Of a stretch of 41,756 nucleotides of DNA, positions 31,906-38,339 are shown in pieces. The position numbers were made by a program, and so were the translations under genes. The notes under the pieces were generated by a model, which saw only the letters and a program-made list of their open reading frames with translations, made no database searches and was not told the DNA's origin. Origin of the DNA: Psychrobacter pasteurii. GTDB lineage: Bacteria; Pseudomonadota; Gammaproteobacteria; Pseudomonadales; Moraxellaceae. The first letter of the stretch is position 1. The number at the start of each line of letters is the position of its first letter. Location: assembly GCF_900162815.1 (NCBI RefSeq), contig NZ_FUGD01000107.1, positions 1-41,756 of the forward strand, written 5' to 3'.

Positions 31906-32565
31906 ATGAAGCTAGATACATTTAGAGACAGGTTGATATACGCCAAAGATGAGAAGGGATTGAAGCAAGTTGATCTTGTTAAAGCGACGGGAGTTAGTAA
32001 GGGCACAGTCTCAAACTGGATAAGCGGCAAAACTACCCCAGACGATACTGTAGCCCTGGGGGATTTGGCAAAAGCGCTTGGAGTGTCAGTAGATTGGTTA
32101 GTTACAGGACGGGAGTCTAAAAACCATTCTTTTAGCAATGTAAGGCCGGTAGATAAGCATGAAATCAGAATGGCTCCTGTGCTTAACTATGTCCAAGCCG
32201 GTGAGTTTTGTGAGTATTTTGACGACGCGATTGCTGATAGGTTTGAGCCTGTAAGCACAAAACACCCCAAAAATTCTTATTGGGTTGAGCTCAACGGGCT
32301 TAGCATGATTCCGGACTTTTATCCCGAGGAATTAGTTCTTATTAATCCCGATATGCAACCCTCACCTGGTGATTATGTCGTTGCTAAAAAGGCAGGTGAA
32401 AATGCTGTAACGTTTAAAAAATGGCGGCCACGTGGGTTTGATGATGAGGGCGTTGAGTATTGTGAGCTGGTACCTCTAAACCCTGACTTCCCTATCATTG
32501 ATAGTAGGCATACTCCGTTCACAGTTTGTGGCGTGGCTGTTGAACATAAGAAGAAATTAAAATGA
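31906..32565 (+). CDS. CI-type repressor, HTH plus S24 LexA-like peptidase
   Basis: 219 residues. HTH_3 domain at about 6-65 (QVDLVKATGVSKGTVSNWIS). C-terminal S24 peptidase: cleavage pair Ala98-Gly99 in VQAGEF, nucleophile Ser133 in NGLSMIPDF and general base Lys171 in VTFKKW. All are present, so RecA-stimulated self-cleavage and SOS induction are expected. Binds the GTTTAA-N4-TTAAAC operators (inferred). Stop overlaps the next ATG as ATGA, so the downstream lipoprotein should be made in lysogens. Confidence 0.93.
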   Translation: MKLDTFRDRLIYAKDEKGLKQVDLVKATGVSKGTVSNWISGKTTPDDTVALGDLAKALGVSVDWLVTGRESKNHSFSNVRPVDKHEIRMAPVLNYVQAGEFCEYFDDAIADRFEPVSTKHPKNSYWVELNGLSMIPDFYPEELVLINPDMQPSPGDYVVAKKAGENAVTFKKWRPRGFDDEGVEYCELVPLNPDFPIIDSRHTPFTVCGVAVEHKKKLK

Positions 32566-32789
32566 TTAGACTATTTGCATTATCTATCGCATTAATATCT
32601 TTGGCTGGGTGCAGTGGCGACCCCAATAGCGAGCCTAAATTTTCTAATGATTCAGGCTTGCCTAGTAACTGTCGGTCATATATTCAACGTAGCGTAGATT
32701 CTTGGCGTGCTGGCGAATATGAGTCAGAAGAGATCATAAACGCACTGGAAAGGAACTGCGGTATGAATGGTCATTTATGGGATAATTAA
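32562..32789 (+). CDS. Small lipoprotein co-transcribed with cI
   Basis: 75 residues: signal sequence MIRLFALSIALISLAGC with a lipobox LAGC (cleavage before Cys17), then a short hydrophilic domain with two cysteines (37 and 66). Four-base overlap with cI implies coupled translation in the lysogen. Small phage lipoproteins in such positions can block receptors (as T5 Llp does), but no sequence similarity is seen; role unknown. Confidence 0.75.
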   Translation: MIRLFALSIALISLAGCSGDPNSEPKFSNDSGLPSNCRSYIQRSVDSWRAGEYESEEIINALERNCGMNGHLWDN

Positions 32790-32801
32790 TAAGGATATAT
32801 T

Positions 32802-33203
32802 ATGAAGAAGATGCTATTCATTACTATTTTAAGTGCACTAAGTACATCTGCGTTCGCTGCTCCTACCTTTGATCATAGGGGCATTCAAAAAGGTGCAATT
32901 TCTGAAAATTGTTATCACGACCCCTGCAGCATTGCAAAGGTCATGAAGTTTGAATTAATTGAAAATCAGCCTGGTTATCACCTCATTAAACTAAACGTTG
33001 TCGGTGGTAGACAGGCTTGGGACTCTAAGAAAATCGTTTGGAATCATCACTCCCATAATTTATTTATAACTTGTTCTTTATCCTCACCTACTGTTCAAAA
33101 TGGGGACCAAATCACAACACTGCCTATTAATACAGATATGGCAATGCCTGGCGTTCTGTATGCAGGGCAATCGCACTACAAATTAATTTTAGCTACATTT
33201 TAA
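32802..33203 (+). CDS. Exported protein of unknown function, cI operon
   Basis: 133 residues with a clear Sec signal peptide (MKKMLFITILSALSTSAFA, cleavage after A19 before AP). The mature part is beta-rich and has a Cys37/Cys42 pair. AAGGATAT lies before the ATG. 12 bp after the lipoprotein gene, so likely in the same lysogenic transcript. No family recognised. Confidence 0.7.
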   Translation: MKKMLFITILSALSTSAFAAPTFDHRGIQKGAISENCYHDPCSIAKVMKFELIENQPGYHLIKLNVVGGRQAWDSKKIVWNHHSHNLFITCSLSSPTVQNGDQITTLPINTDMAMPGVLYAGQSHYKLILATF

Positions 33204-33329
33204 TTAATTATTGACCTTTTACAGATGTTATCACCAACTTTCGGACGCAAATAACAAAAACACGAGATATATAAAAATATTTTAGTTATAGTTTCTAACT
33301 ATTTAATCCTTTTAGTTTAGATAACCTAA

Positions 33330-33470
33330 TTTAAAGCAGCTATTTTCTATAGTGCGATTGCCCTGATTCTGTATGGTGACGGCATACTTTATGCGCAAGC
33401 TTGTCATAATTTTGACGGTGATACTGTTGAGCTTGCCAAGAAGTACGGTTATAACGTCTCCGACTGGTAA
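33330..33470 (+). pseudogene. C-terminal remnant of an unknown protein
   Basis: 46 codons open from a stop at 33327-33329 to TAA at 33468, without a usable start, reading a well-formed protein end (ILYGDGILYAQACHNFDGDT, then VELAKKYGYNVSDW). Composition is protein-like, unlike the overlapping frames. It lies in the 448-bp stretch (33204-33651) that lacks an intact gene. Confidence 0.5.
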
Positions 33471-33553
33471 AGATTTGATATTTAAAACTGGAGGCATTAT
33501 GTCTGTATCTTGCCATTTTCCTGCAGGCAACAAACTTTTCACTAGCAGAATGA

Positions 33554-33628
33554 TATATAGAGAACTCTTCCAACATAACCTTTGATGTTTTAGGTGTGGC
33601 GATCGAGCACAAGAAGAAGTTAATATAA
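33554..33628 (+). pseudogene. C-terminal remnant of a second CI-type repressor
   Basis: The frame ending at TAA 33626-33628 reads NITFDVLGVAIEHKKKLI. The intact repressor at 31906-32565 ends PFTVCGVAVEHKKKLK. The shared G-V-A-V/I-E-H-K-K-K-L end, with different codons, marks it as the tail of a related but diverged repressor gene. Confidence 0.75.
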
Positions 33629-33651
33629 ACCATAGATATTAGGAAGTAAGC

Positions 33652-34149
33652 GTGTCTGAACAGAGAAGTTACAATCTACCTATTGATGCCTTAAAAACAT
33701 TTCTTGAGAAACAGAAATATATATATGAAGATATTGATTTCACAAGATATAGCAGGAAAGGCAGTTACAAGCTTGCTTTAAAGTGGCGCAATGCACATAC
33801 ATTGATGGATAAAAATGTTGAAGAGGGATTGTTCGTAGAAATTGAATGCAGGGCTTATCCTGATTTTGTATACCATTCGTTTGCACTGCAATTAGTGTAT
33901 AAAAAGCATGTAAATATTATTTTTCAAGTTGAAGTGTATCCTGATTTTAAGCTCAGCCATAGAGAAAAAGGTGGTGTTGAGATTTACGGCAGCCACACTC
34001 ACAACCTCTATAACACAGAAAAGATAAACAATATGAACTATAATAGTGATACTTGGTATGACTGGCTAAAGTATTTTTGCAATGCGACAAACATAACAAT
34101 TCAGGGTCGTCATTACGAGCCAATAATTAGTGATGGATTGGGGTTATAA
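33652..34149 (+). CDS. Unknown protein, first gene of a two-gene accessory module
   Basis: 165 residues from a GTG at 33652 with AGGAAG upstream. Mixed alpha/beta: FLEKQKYIYEDIDF, then strands with ALKWRNAHTLMD, FVEIECRAYPDF, LQLVYKKHVNIIFQVEV and a GSHTHN motif, W-x-D-W-L near the end. No family recognised. One base separates it from the DUF1828-like gene, so the two are made together. AT-rich codon use compared with the late genes. Confidence 0.7.
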   Translation: MSEQRSYNLPIDALKTFLEKQKYIYEDIDFTRYSRKGSYKLALKWRNAHTLMDKNVEEGLFVEIECRAYPDFVYHSFALQLVYKKHVNIIFQVEVYPDFKLSHREKGGVEIYGSHTHNLYNTEKINNMNYNSDTWYDWLKYFCNATNITIQGRHYEPIISDGLGL

Positions 34150-34150
34150 T

Positions 34151-34855
34151 ATGAACCTTTTTAAAGAAATTGAAACTTTAGGCTTCAATACTAGGCAGTT
34201 TGAGGACACAATTTGTGTCACTACACCTCAAACTTTTGCTAGTGGAGACCCTGTGTCTTTTTACATTCTTCGTCAACATGAGCAGTTAATTCTTGACGAT
34301 TACGGGGTTAATCTTCATTCACTTGAGCTCTCTCTTCCAAACCCTGGTCAGTCTAAAAAAATAATCAGCAACATATTAAGTAAGTTTGATAATAAAATTG
34401 AATTTAATGGATACAATTTTTTTAGACGAGCTGAAGTATTTGAAAAAACTGATGCTTTAGCAGAATTCTTAAGTTTATTTAGCTATTTAACAAATTATAA
34501 ACCTAAGACCACTGTTGAAATTAATCGCGACTTGATTCTTGAGGATATATTTTCATATCTTAAAAAAAATCATGATGAAGTTACGTATGATTATCATATC
34601 AATGGAATTTCAGGCAGTGAGTACGTGTTTGATTTCTTAGCTGATGATGTTTTACTGGACTTTACAAGTAGTCATCATAGTGCTACTGGATCCTTGCTCA
34701 GAAAGATTCATGATGTTCATAATCTTGTTCAGTCTGACTATAAGTTCGAAGTAGTTATAGACGATCGAAACAATAAAAAGTCTATTCAAGAAGCTAAAAT
34801 CCTTTCTTCAGTTGCAAAAGTCGTTCCCTTAAGTAATATTCAAACGGCTGCATAA
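34151..34855 (+). CDS. DUF1828/DUF1829-like protein, second gene of accessory module
   Basis: 234 residues from the ATG at 34151 (GGATTGGGG upstream, 1 bp after the previous stop). The N-terminal half has the DUF1828 pattern (ICVTTPQTFASGDPVSFYIL, ILDDYGVNLHSLE, NGYNFF) and the C-terminal half the DUF1829 pattern (YVFDFLA, LLDFTSS, YKFEVVIDDRNNKKSIQEAK and AKVVPLSN). Function of these domains is not established; they are common in prophages and often next to a small partner gene. Terminator directly follows. Position downstream of cI is that of lambda rexAB, which suggests a lysogenic exclusion role as hypothesis. Confidence 0.65.
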   Translation: MNLFKEIETLGFNTRQFEDTICVTTPQTFASGDPVSFYILRQHEQLILDDYGVNLHSLELSLPNPGQSKKIISNILSKFDNKIEFNGYNFFRRAEVFEKTDALAEFLSLFSYLTNYKPKTTVEINRDLILEDIFSYLKKNHDEVTYDYHINGISGSEYVFDFLADDVLLDFTSSHHSATGSLLRKIHDVHNLVQSDYKFEVVIDDRNNKKSIQEAKILSSVAKVVPLSNIQTAA

Positions 34856-34875
34856 ATAATAATTTATTTTTTTCT

Positions 34876-34899
34876 AAACCGCCCCAGTGGCGGTTTTTT
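34876..34899 (+). terminator. Terminator after DUF1828-like gene
   Basis: AAACCGCC (34876-34883) with GGCGGTTT (34889-34896), 5-nt loop, T6. Ends the repressor-side transcript. Confidence 0.9.
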
Positions 34900-34904
34900 A
34901 TTAT

Positions 34905-34942
34905 CAAAAAAATACCTATCAACTCAAATAAGCCGATAGGTA
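34905..34942 (-). terminator. Terminator of the small Cys-rich exported protein gene
   Basis: TACCTATC (34913-34920) with GATAGGTA (34935-34942), then T7 on the minus strand (A-run 34906-34912). Loop of 14 nt. Confidence 0.7.
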
Positions 34943-34966
34943 TCAAATTACTCTTAAACCACTGTT

Positions 34967-35143
34967 TTACATCTTACACACTTGCTTAGACTTACTGATT
35001 TTGCCATTTTTACAGACAAACTTGCCGTCCTTACAGTGCGAGACTCCGCCCATGCTTTTAGAGCACGGTTGGTTACGAGCATTCGCTTCCATTACTGGCG
35101 CCATCATAAGCATAGAGATAAGCAGTGCTGACCAAACCTTCAT
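34967..35143 (-). CDS. Small exported cysteine-rich protein
   Basis: 58 residues: signal peptide MKVWSALLISMLMMAPVMEA then about 37 mature residues with four cysteines in the pattern C-x9-C-x6-C-x11-C (CSKSMGGVSHC, KFVCKNG, KQVCK), so two disulfides are likely. AAGGTGG precedes the ATG. Lysine-rich, compact. Similar short secreted proteins occur in Moraxellaceae genomes and phages; function unknown. Only minus-strand gene in this block. Confidence 0.72.
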   Translation of the reverse strand: MKVWSALLISMLMMAPVMEANARNQPCSKSMGGVSHCKDGKFVCKNGKISKSKQVCKM

Positions 35144-35272
35144 AAACTACCACCTTAATAATGAAATAAAGTAGTCTTAAACGATAGCATTAAGCCCTTC
35201 TTTTATCCACAATTATTTGAAGGGTTTTATCCGCCTCCAGTGGCGGCTTCTTATTGCCTCCCCTCTCATGGC

Positions 35273-35302
35273 TTGTTATGGTCAGTTATTATTGGGTAAT
35301 AT
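35273..35302 (+). promoter_or_regulatory. Candidate promoter of the exported-protein gene at 35350
   Basis: TTGTTA (35273-35278), 18-bp spacer, TAATAT (35297-35302), 48 bp before the start codon. Confidence 0.4.
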
Positions 35303-35349
35303 AGTAGCAATAAAAAAGCAACAATAATCTAAGCTTATAAGGACTGGGT

Positions 35350-35790
35350 ATGAAAAAATTGCTTGCAATGATGTTGGCTGGAGCTGCTAGCGTTTCGGCG
35401 GGGGCGGCTCATTGGGTTGATTTGGGGAAATCAGCTGAAGAGGATATTCAAACTTTTATTGATATCGAATCCGCAAGAAAATACTACGATGAGCCGTTTT
35501 TTTCTAGTGAAAGCTATTCGTCGGCATTTATTAGATATGATTATTTGAAAGGCCATAGACTTAAACCACTAGGAGGAAGTTATTCTTATAATTTTTACAT
35601 CGTTGATTGTGACAAGATATCTCTCTTCTCTCCTAGTACAGTTATTTATGGATCTAAAAATGAAGTTTTAATGAACTCCAATGAGAAGCATTTTACAAGC
35701 AGAAGTTTGACTAAAGCCTATCCTGATACGGTTGGAGAGAGGATAGTTAGAAATATTTGTGCCTATAGCATGATAAATGATCTAATTTAG
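35350..35790 (+). CDS. Exported protein, possibly surface-adhesin E-like
   Basis: 146 residues with signal peptide MKKLLAMMLAGAASVSAGA. The mature part follows the general plan of surface-adhesin E domains: HWVDLGKS, FIDIESARKYY, AFIRYDYLKG, YNFYIVDCDKISLFSPSTVI, and a late C-A-Y pair with the earlier Cys. It stands as its own transcription unit between two terminators, so it may alter the envelope of the lysogen. Family call is tentative. Confidence 0.6.
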   Translation: MKKLLAMMLAGAASVSAGAAHWVDLGKSAEEDIQTFIDIESARKYYDEPFFSSESYSSAFIRYDYLKGHRLKPLGGSYSYNFYIVDCDKISLFSPSTVIYGSKNEVLMNSNEKHFTSRSLTKAYPDTVGERIVRNICAYSMINDLI

Positions 35791-35940
35791 AGTTGATAAA
35801 CTTTAATTCAATAAATAACTATTACTGATTTTTCTATACTCAAACCCTGCCACCAAGCCCTCATAAAGAGTGTCTTGTGCCCGCAATTCAAGAAGCAAAA
35901 TCCTTTGTTTCTTAAAAAACACAAAATGATGTGAACGAAG

Positions 35941-35961
35941 CCGCCTTGAGGGCGGTTTTTT
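35941..35961 (+). terminator. Terminator upstream of PL
   Basis: CCGCC (35941-35945) with GGCGG (35951-35955), loop of five, T6. It isolates PL from the accessory block. Confidence 0.82.
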
Positions 35962-35979
35962 ATTGCCTTTAATAAATAA

Positions 35980-35995
35980 GTTTAATTTATTGAAC
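35980..35995. promoter_or_regulatory. Operator OL, upstream site
   Basis: GTTTAATTTATTGAAC, one base off the GTTTAA-N4-TTAAAC operator consensus; centre 34 bp from the next site. Confidence 0.72.
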
Positions 35996-36002
35996 TTTTT
36001 TC

Positions 36003-36030
36003 TTGACACAAAGGTTTAATTTGTTAAACT
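36003..36030 (+). promoter_or_regulatory. PL promoter (early-left operon)
   Basis: Perfect TTGACA (36003-36008), 16-bp spacer, TAAACT (36025-36030). The operator at 36014-36029 covers the spacer and most of the -10, so repressor binding would block it. Confidence 0.75.
36014..36029. promoter_or_regulatory. Operator OL, promoter-overlapping site
   Basis: GTTTAATTTGTTAAAC, perfect half-sites, same consensus as the two best OR sites 4.1 kb away. Confidence 0.85.
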
Positions 36031-36108
36031 AATAAACATCAACAAAGACAAGCAATCAGACGATGATGCTAGTGACTATATAAAAACATGATTAAAGGCT
36101 AACAAATT

Positions 36109-36133
36109 ACAGCCGATTCAAGTAGTCGGCTGT
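36109..36133 (+). other. Hairpin in the PL leader
   Basis: ACAGCCGA (36109-36116) with TCGGCTGT (36126-36133), 9-nt loop, followed by a GT-rich tail rather than a clean T-run. Could be a weak terminator or an RNA element in the 147-bp leader before the first gene. Confidence 0.45.
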
Positions 36134-36176
36134 TGTGTGTTAACCAACGGTCTATGACCACAACGAGGATAGAGAT

Positions 36177-36362
36177 ATGAACGGAAGAAAAGCAAGAGGT
36201 TTACGTAATGAGGCAGCTTACTACGCAGAGTCGTTTGATACTGATTATGTAGATACCAAGCACAACATCTTCACTAAAAGCGGAAGACAAAAGGTGACAA
36301 CGAAGTTATTAGAAGGCTGCCACCGCGCTGTCTATCAGCATATTAAAAAGGAGTCTGCATGA
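36177..36362 (+). CDS. First gene of the PL operon, small basic protein
   Basis: 61 residues. The N-terminus MNGRKARGLRNEAAYYAESF is arginine/lysine-rich; the rest is helical and basic. GAGGATAGAG precedes the ATG. It is in the place of lambda N, and a basic N-terminal helix would fit RNA binding, but there is no clear similarity to N and no obvious boxA/boxB was found. Function unknown. Confidence 0.65.
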   Translation: MNGRKARGLRNEAAYYAESFDTDYVDTKHNIFTKSGRQKVTTKLLEGCHRAVYQHIKKESA

Positions 36363-36511
36363 GAAGTAAGTGGTTCGAGTTTAAGTTATGGAATGGTGAA
36401 GGTTGTATGTATGTAGAAGATGACAACGCAATCAGAGCTATCAGAAATGTCATTAAAGCGCGTAAACAGAAATACAGAGTGGTTGGCTTTACGGTCAATC
36501 TACCCTTTTAG
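36359..36511 (+). CDS. Small hypothetical protein, PL operon
   Basis: 50 residues (starts MRSKWFEFKLWNGEGCMYVE, ends VVGFTVNLPF), ATGA overlap with the previous gene. Short beta strands with a basic helix (AIRAIRNVIKARKQKYR). No family recognised. Confidence 0.65.
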   Translation: MRSKWFEFKLWNGEGCMYVEDDNAIRAIRNVIKARKQKYRVVGFTVNLPF

Positions 36512-36533
36512 GTGCAGCAATAGCTAGTAAGTC

Positions 36534-36618
36534 ATAGCCGTTTTAATCGACGGCTATCGCGTACTAACTAAACAGTCACCCACAAAAAAGCCCCTCACGA
36601 CTGGACATCAAAGGGGCT
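36534..36618. other. Two hairpins in the gap between small PL genes
   Basis: ATAGCCGT (36534-36541) with ACGGCTAT (36550-36557), and AGCCCCT (36589-36595) with AGGGGCT (36612-36618). The second would be a good terminator only on the minus strand (A-run 36584-36589), where there is no gene; on the + strand its tail is TTCTC. It may act as a leaky or regulatory structure before the gene at 36643. Confidence 0.4.
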
Positions 36619-36642
36619 TCTCACTAAAGCGAGGAAATCATT

Positions 36643-36978
36643 ATGACAGCAATTTTAGAAAAACTCAAGTTGGACCTTGGTTATGACTACGAAATTAACG
36701 AAGGTTATCGCAAAAAAACCGGCAACTTTCATTTTGAGCAAGGCTGGGACCTTATCAAAGTGGCCTTCGTCTCAGACGAACACGGCAATATCCAAAAGCT
36801 GGAAGTTATTGAAGCATTAAAAGACGGTGAAGAGCCAATGCAGTTCGAAATCACTGACGAGATTTTCAACATCATGCGTGACCAAATCGAGCCAATGCTA
36901 TGGGGTGAAGAGCCTTATGAAGAGCGTGACACTATGGCCAGTCTTGGTTTCACAAATTCTGATTTTTTATACGGTTAA
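36643..36978 (+). CDS. Hypothetical acidic protein, PL operon
   Basis: 111 residues, strongly acidic (EALKDGEEPMQFEITDEIFN, WGEEPYEERD). GCGAGGAAATC precedes the ATG. Small acidic proteins of early phage operons often bind or mimic nucleic-acid-related targets, but nothing specific is recognisable here. Confidence 0.68.
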   Translation: MTAILEKLKLDLGYDYEINEGYRKKTGNFHFEQGWDLIKVAFVSDEHGNIQKLEVIEALKDGEEPMQFEITDEIFNIMRDQIEPMLWGEEPYEERDTMASLGFTNSDFLYG

Positions 36979-36988
36979 GGGGATGGTG

Positions 36989-37150
36989 ATGGAAAAGTTA
37001 TATCGAGTCAGTTACATCGACCAAGGGGCGTACATTACTGACTACGTCTATGGGGAAACAATCATGCAAGCACGTGGTCAAATCATTCATAGCTTAAAGC
37101 GCTGGGTAGATTTTCAAGAAGTCATTGAAGTTAACGAGGTGGGCGCATGA
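36989..37150 (+). CDS. Small hypothetical protein, PL operon
   Basis: 53 residues (starts MEKLYRVSYIDQGAYITDYV). The ATG at 36989 is chosen because AAGGGG lies six bases upstream; an in-frame ATG at 36983 is too close to it. Strand-strand-helix-strand pattern with YGETIMQARGQIIHSLKRW. No family recognised. Confidence 0.62.
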   Translation: MEKLYRVSYIDQGAYITDYVYGETIMQARGQIIHSLKRWVDFQEVIEVNEVGA

Positions 37151-37308
37151 TGAAGGCATTAGCTACAGCTCTATTAGCAGCCATTGTAGGTGGCTGTTCA
37201 ACCCATGTCGCACTGCTTACTCTCGATAAGCAAGCGGACAATCAACAACAATTCATTGATAACTACGATTATGAAATGAGCCAAATGGAGGCAAAAGATT
37301 ATGAGTAA
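37147..37308 (+). CDS. Small lipoprotein-like membrane-anchored protein
   Basis: 53 residues: MMKALATALLAAIVGGC with a lipobox-like VGGC at 14-17, then a short acidic, Gln-rich tail ending EAKDYE. Overlaps its upstream gene as ATGA and the recombinase gene by 8 bp. A membrane-tethered peptide inside a recombination operon is unusual; role unknown. Confidence 0.55.
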   Translation: MMKALATALLAAIVGGCSTHVALLTLDKQADNQQQFIDNYDYEMSQMEAKDYE

Positions 37309-38317
37309 TTTAGCAATCTTAGAAAGCTTTAAAAAGTACGCATCAAACCTTGCGCTTAGCACCAAAAACATGAGCCGTGAAGAATGGTTAACGGCTCGTC
37401 AAACCGGTATTGGTGGCAGTGATATATCAGCAATTATGGGTGTTAACCCCTACGCTACCGCCTACGATGTTTATGTCAGCAAAACGCAGCCAGTTGAAGA
37501 TACCGCCGGCGAACCTGCTTACTGGGGCACCACCTTAGAACCAGTAGTCGCTACTGAGTTTGCTAAGCGCAACGACCTTAAGATCCAAAACGTCAACTTC
37601 ATGATGCGTCATCCGGTCCATAAATTTGCAGTTGCCAACATTGACCGCGCTGTTATCAATCCAGAGATTAGCGGCAACGTTAGATTTAAAGACGGCAAGC
37701 TTACTACCGATACTATCTTAGAGATTAAGACAGCATCTGAGTACGTCGCTAAAGACTGGGGGGATGAAGAATCTGATCAAGTACCTGATCAGTATATGTG
37801 TCAAGCACAGTGGTATATGGGCGTGACTGATACCCAAGTTTGCTACATGGCTGTTTTAATCGGTGGTAATAAGTACCGTCAGTATCGCATCGAGCGCAAT
37901 CAAGAGTTAATCGATGTGTTGTTTGAAGTGGCCGAAGACTTTTGGGTTAACAATGTATTAGCAGGTGTGCCACCGGAGCCAACCACGCTTCAAAACGCTA
38001 AGAATAAGTATCCCACTCACAACCCTGATACTGTGGTTGATGTGAATATTGATAGCGAAGAAGTCAAAGTGTTTAACGAATACGTTGAGCTCAAAGAAGC
38101 TGAAAAGCTACTTAAAAAACAGATTGAAGCCGCTCAAACCAAGCTTATTTGCACGATTGGTGACAATGAAGCGCTGGCGATTGATGGTGATATTGCAGTG
38201 ACATATAAGGCTCAGGTCAGCAATCGATTTGATAGCAATAGCTTTAAAAAAGATATGCCCGAGCTTGCTGCCAAGTACGTCAAACAGTCAGCCAGCCGTG
38301 TGATGCGAATCAAATAA
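37301..38317 (+). CDS. YqaJ-type (lambda exonuclease family) recombination nuclease
   Basis: 338 residues. REEWLTARQTGIGGSDISAI and MGVNPYATAYDVY open the YqaJ domain; WGTTLEPVVATEFAKRN gives the first acidic residue; the core is D-R-A-V (AVANIDRAVI) with LEIKTASEYVAKDW and YMCQAQWYMGV, i.e. the D-(x)n-E-x-K metal site. C-terminal helix pair (VELKEAEKLLKKQIEAAQ). It degrades 5' strands of double-strand ends for annealing by the RecT protein encoded next to it. Confidence 0.92.
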   Translation: MSNLAILESFKKYASNLALSTKNMSREEWLTARQTGIGGSDISAIMGVNPYATAYDVYVSKTQPVEDTAGEPAYWGTTLEPVVATEFAKRNDLKIQNVNFMMRHPVHKFAVANIDRAVINPEISGNVRFKDGKLTTDTILEIKTASEYVAKDWGDEESDQVPDQYMCQAQWYMGVTDTQVCYMAVLIGGNKYRQYRIERNQELIDVLFEVAEDFWVNNVLAGVPPEPTTLQNAKNKYPTHNPDTVVDVNIDSEEVKVFNEYVELKEAEKLLKKQIEAAQTKLICTIGDNEALAIDGDIAVTYKAQVSNRFDSNSFKKDMPELAAKYVKQSASRVMRIK

Positions 38318-38339
38318 TCATTAAATAAGGAACAAAACA

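Noticed and set aside
33373..33585. 70-residue + frame with a hydrophobic start (MVTAYFMRKLVIILTV)
   Set aside because: No Shine-Dalgarno, poor composition after residue 25, and it overlaps two better-supported gene remnants in other frames.
35803..36009. 68-residue minus frame over the terminator and left operator region
   Set aside because: It covers a + strand terminator and the OL site; composition looks random and no ribosome binding site is seen.
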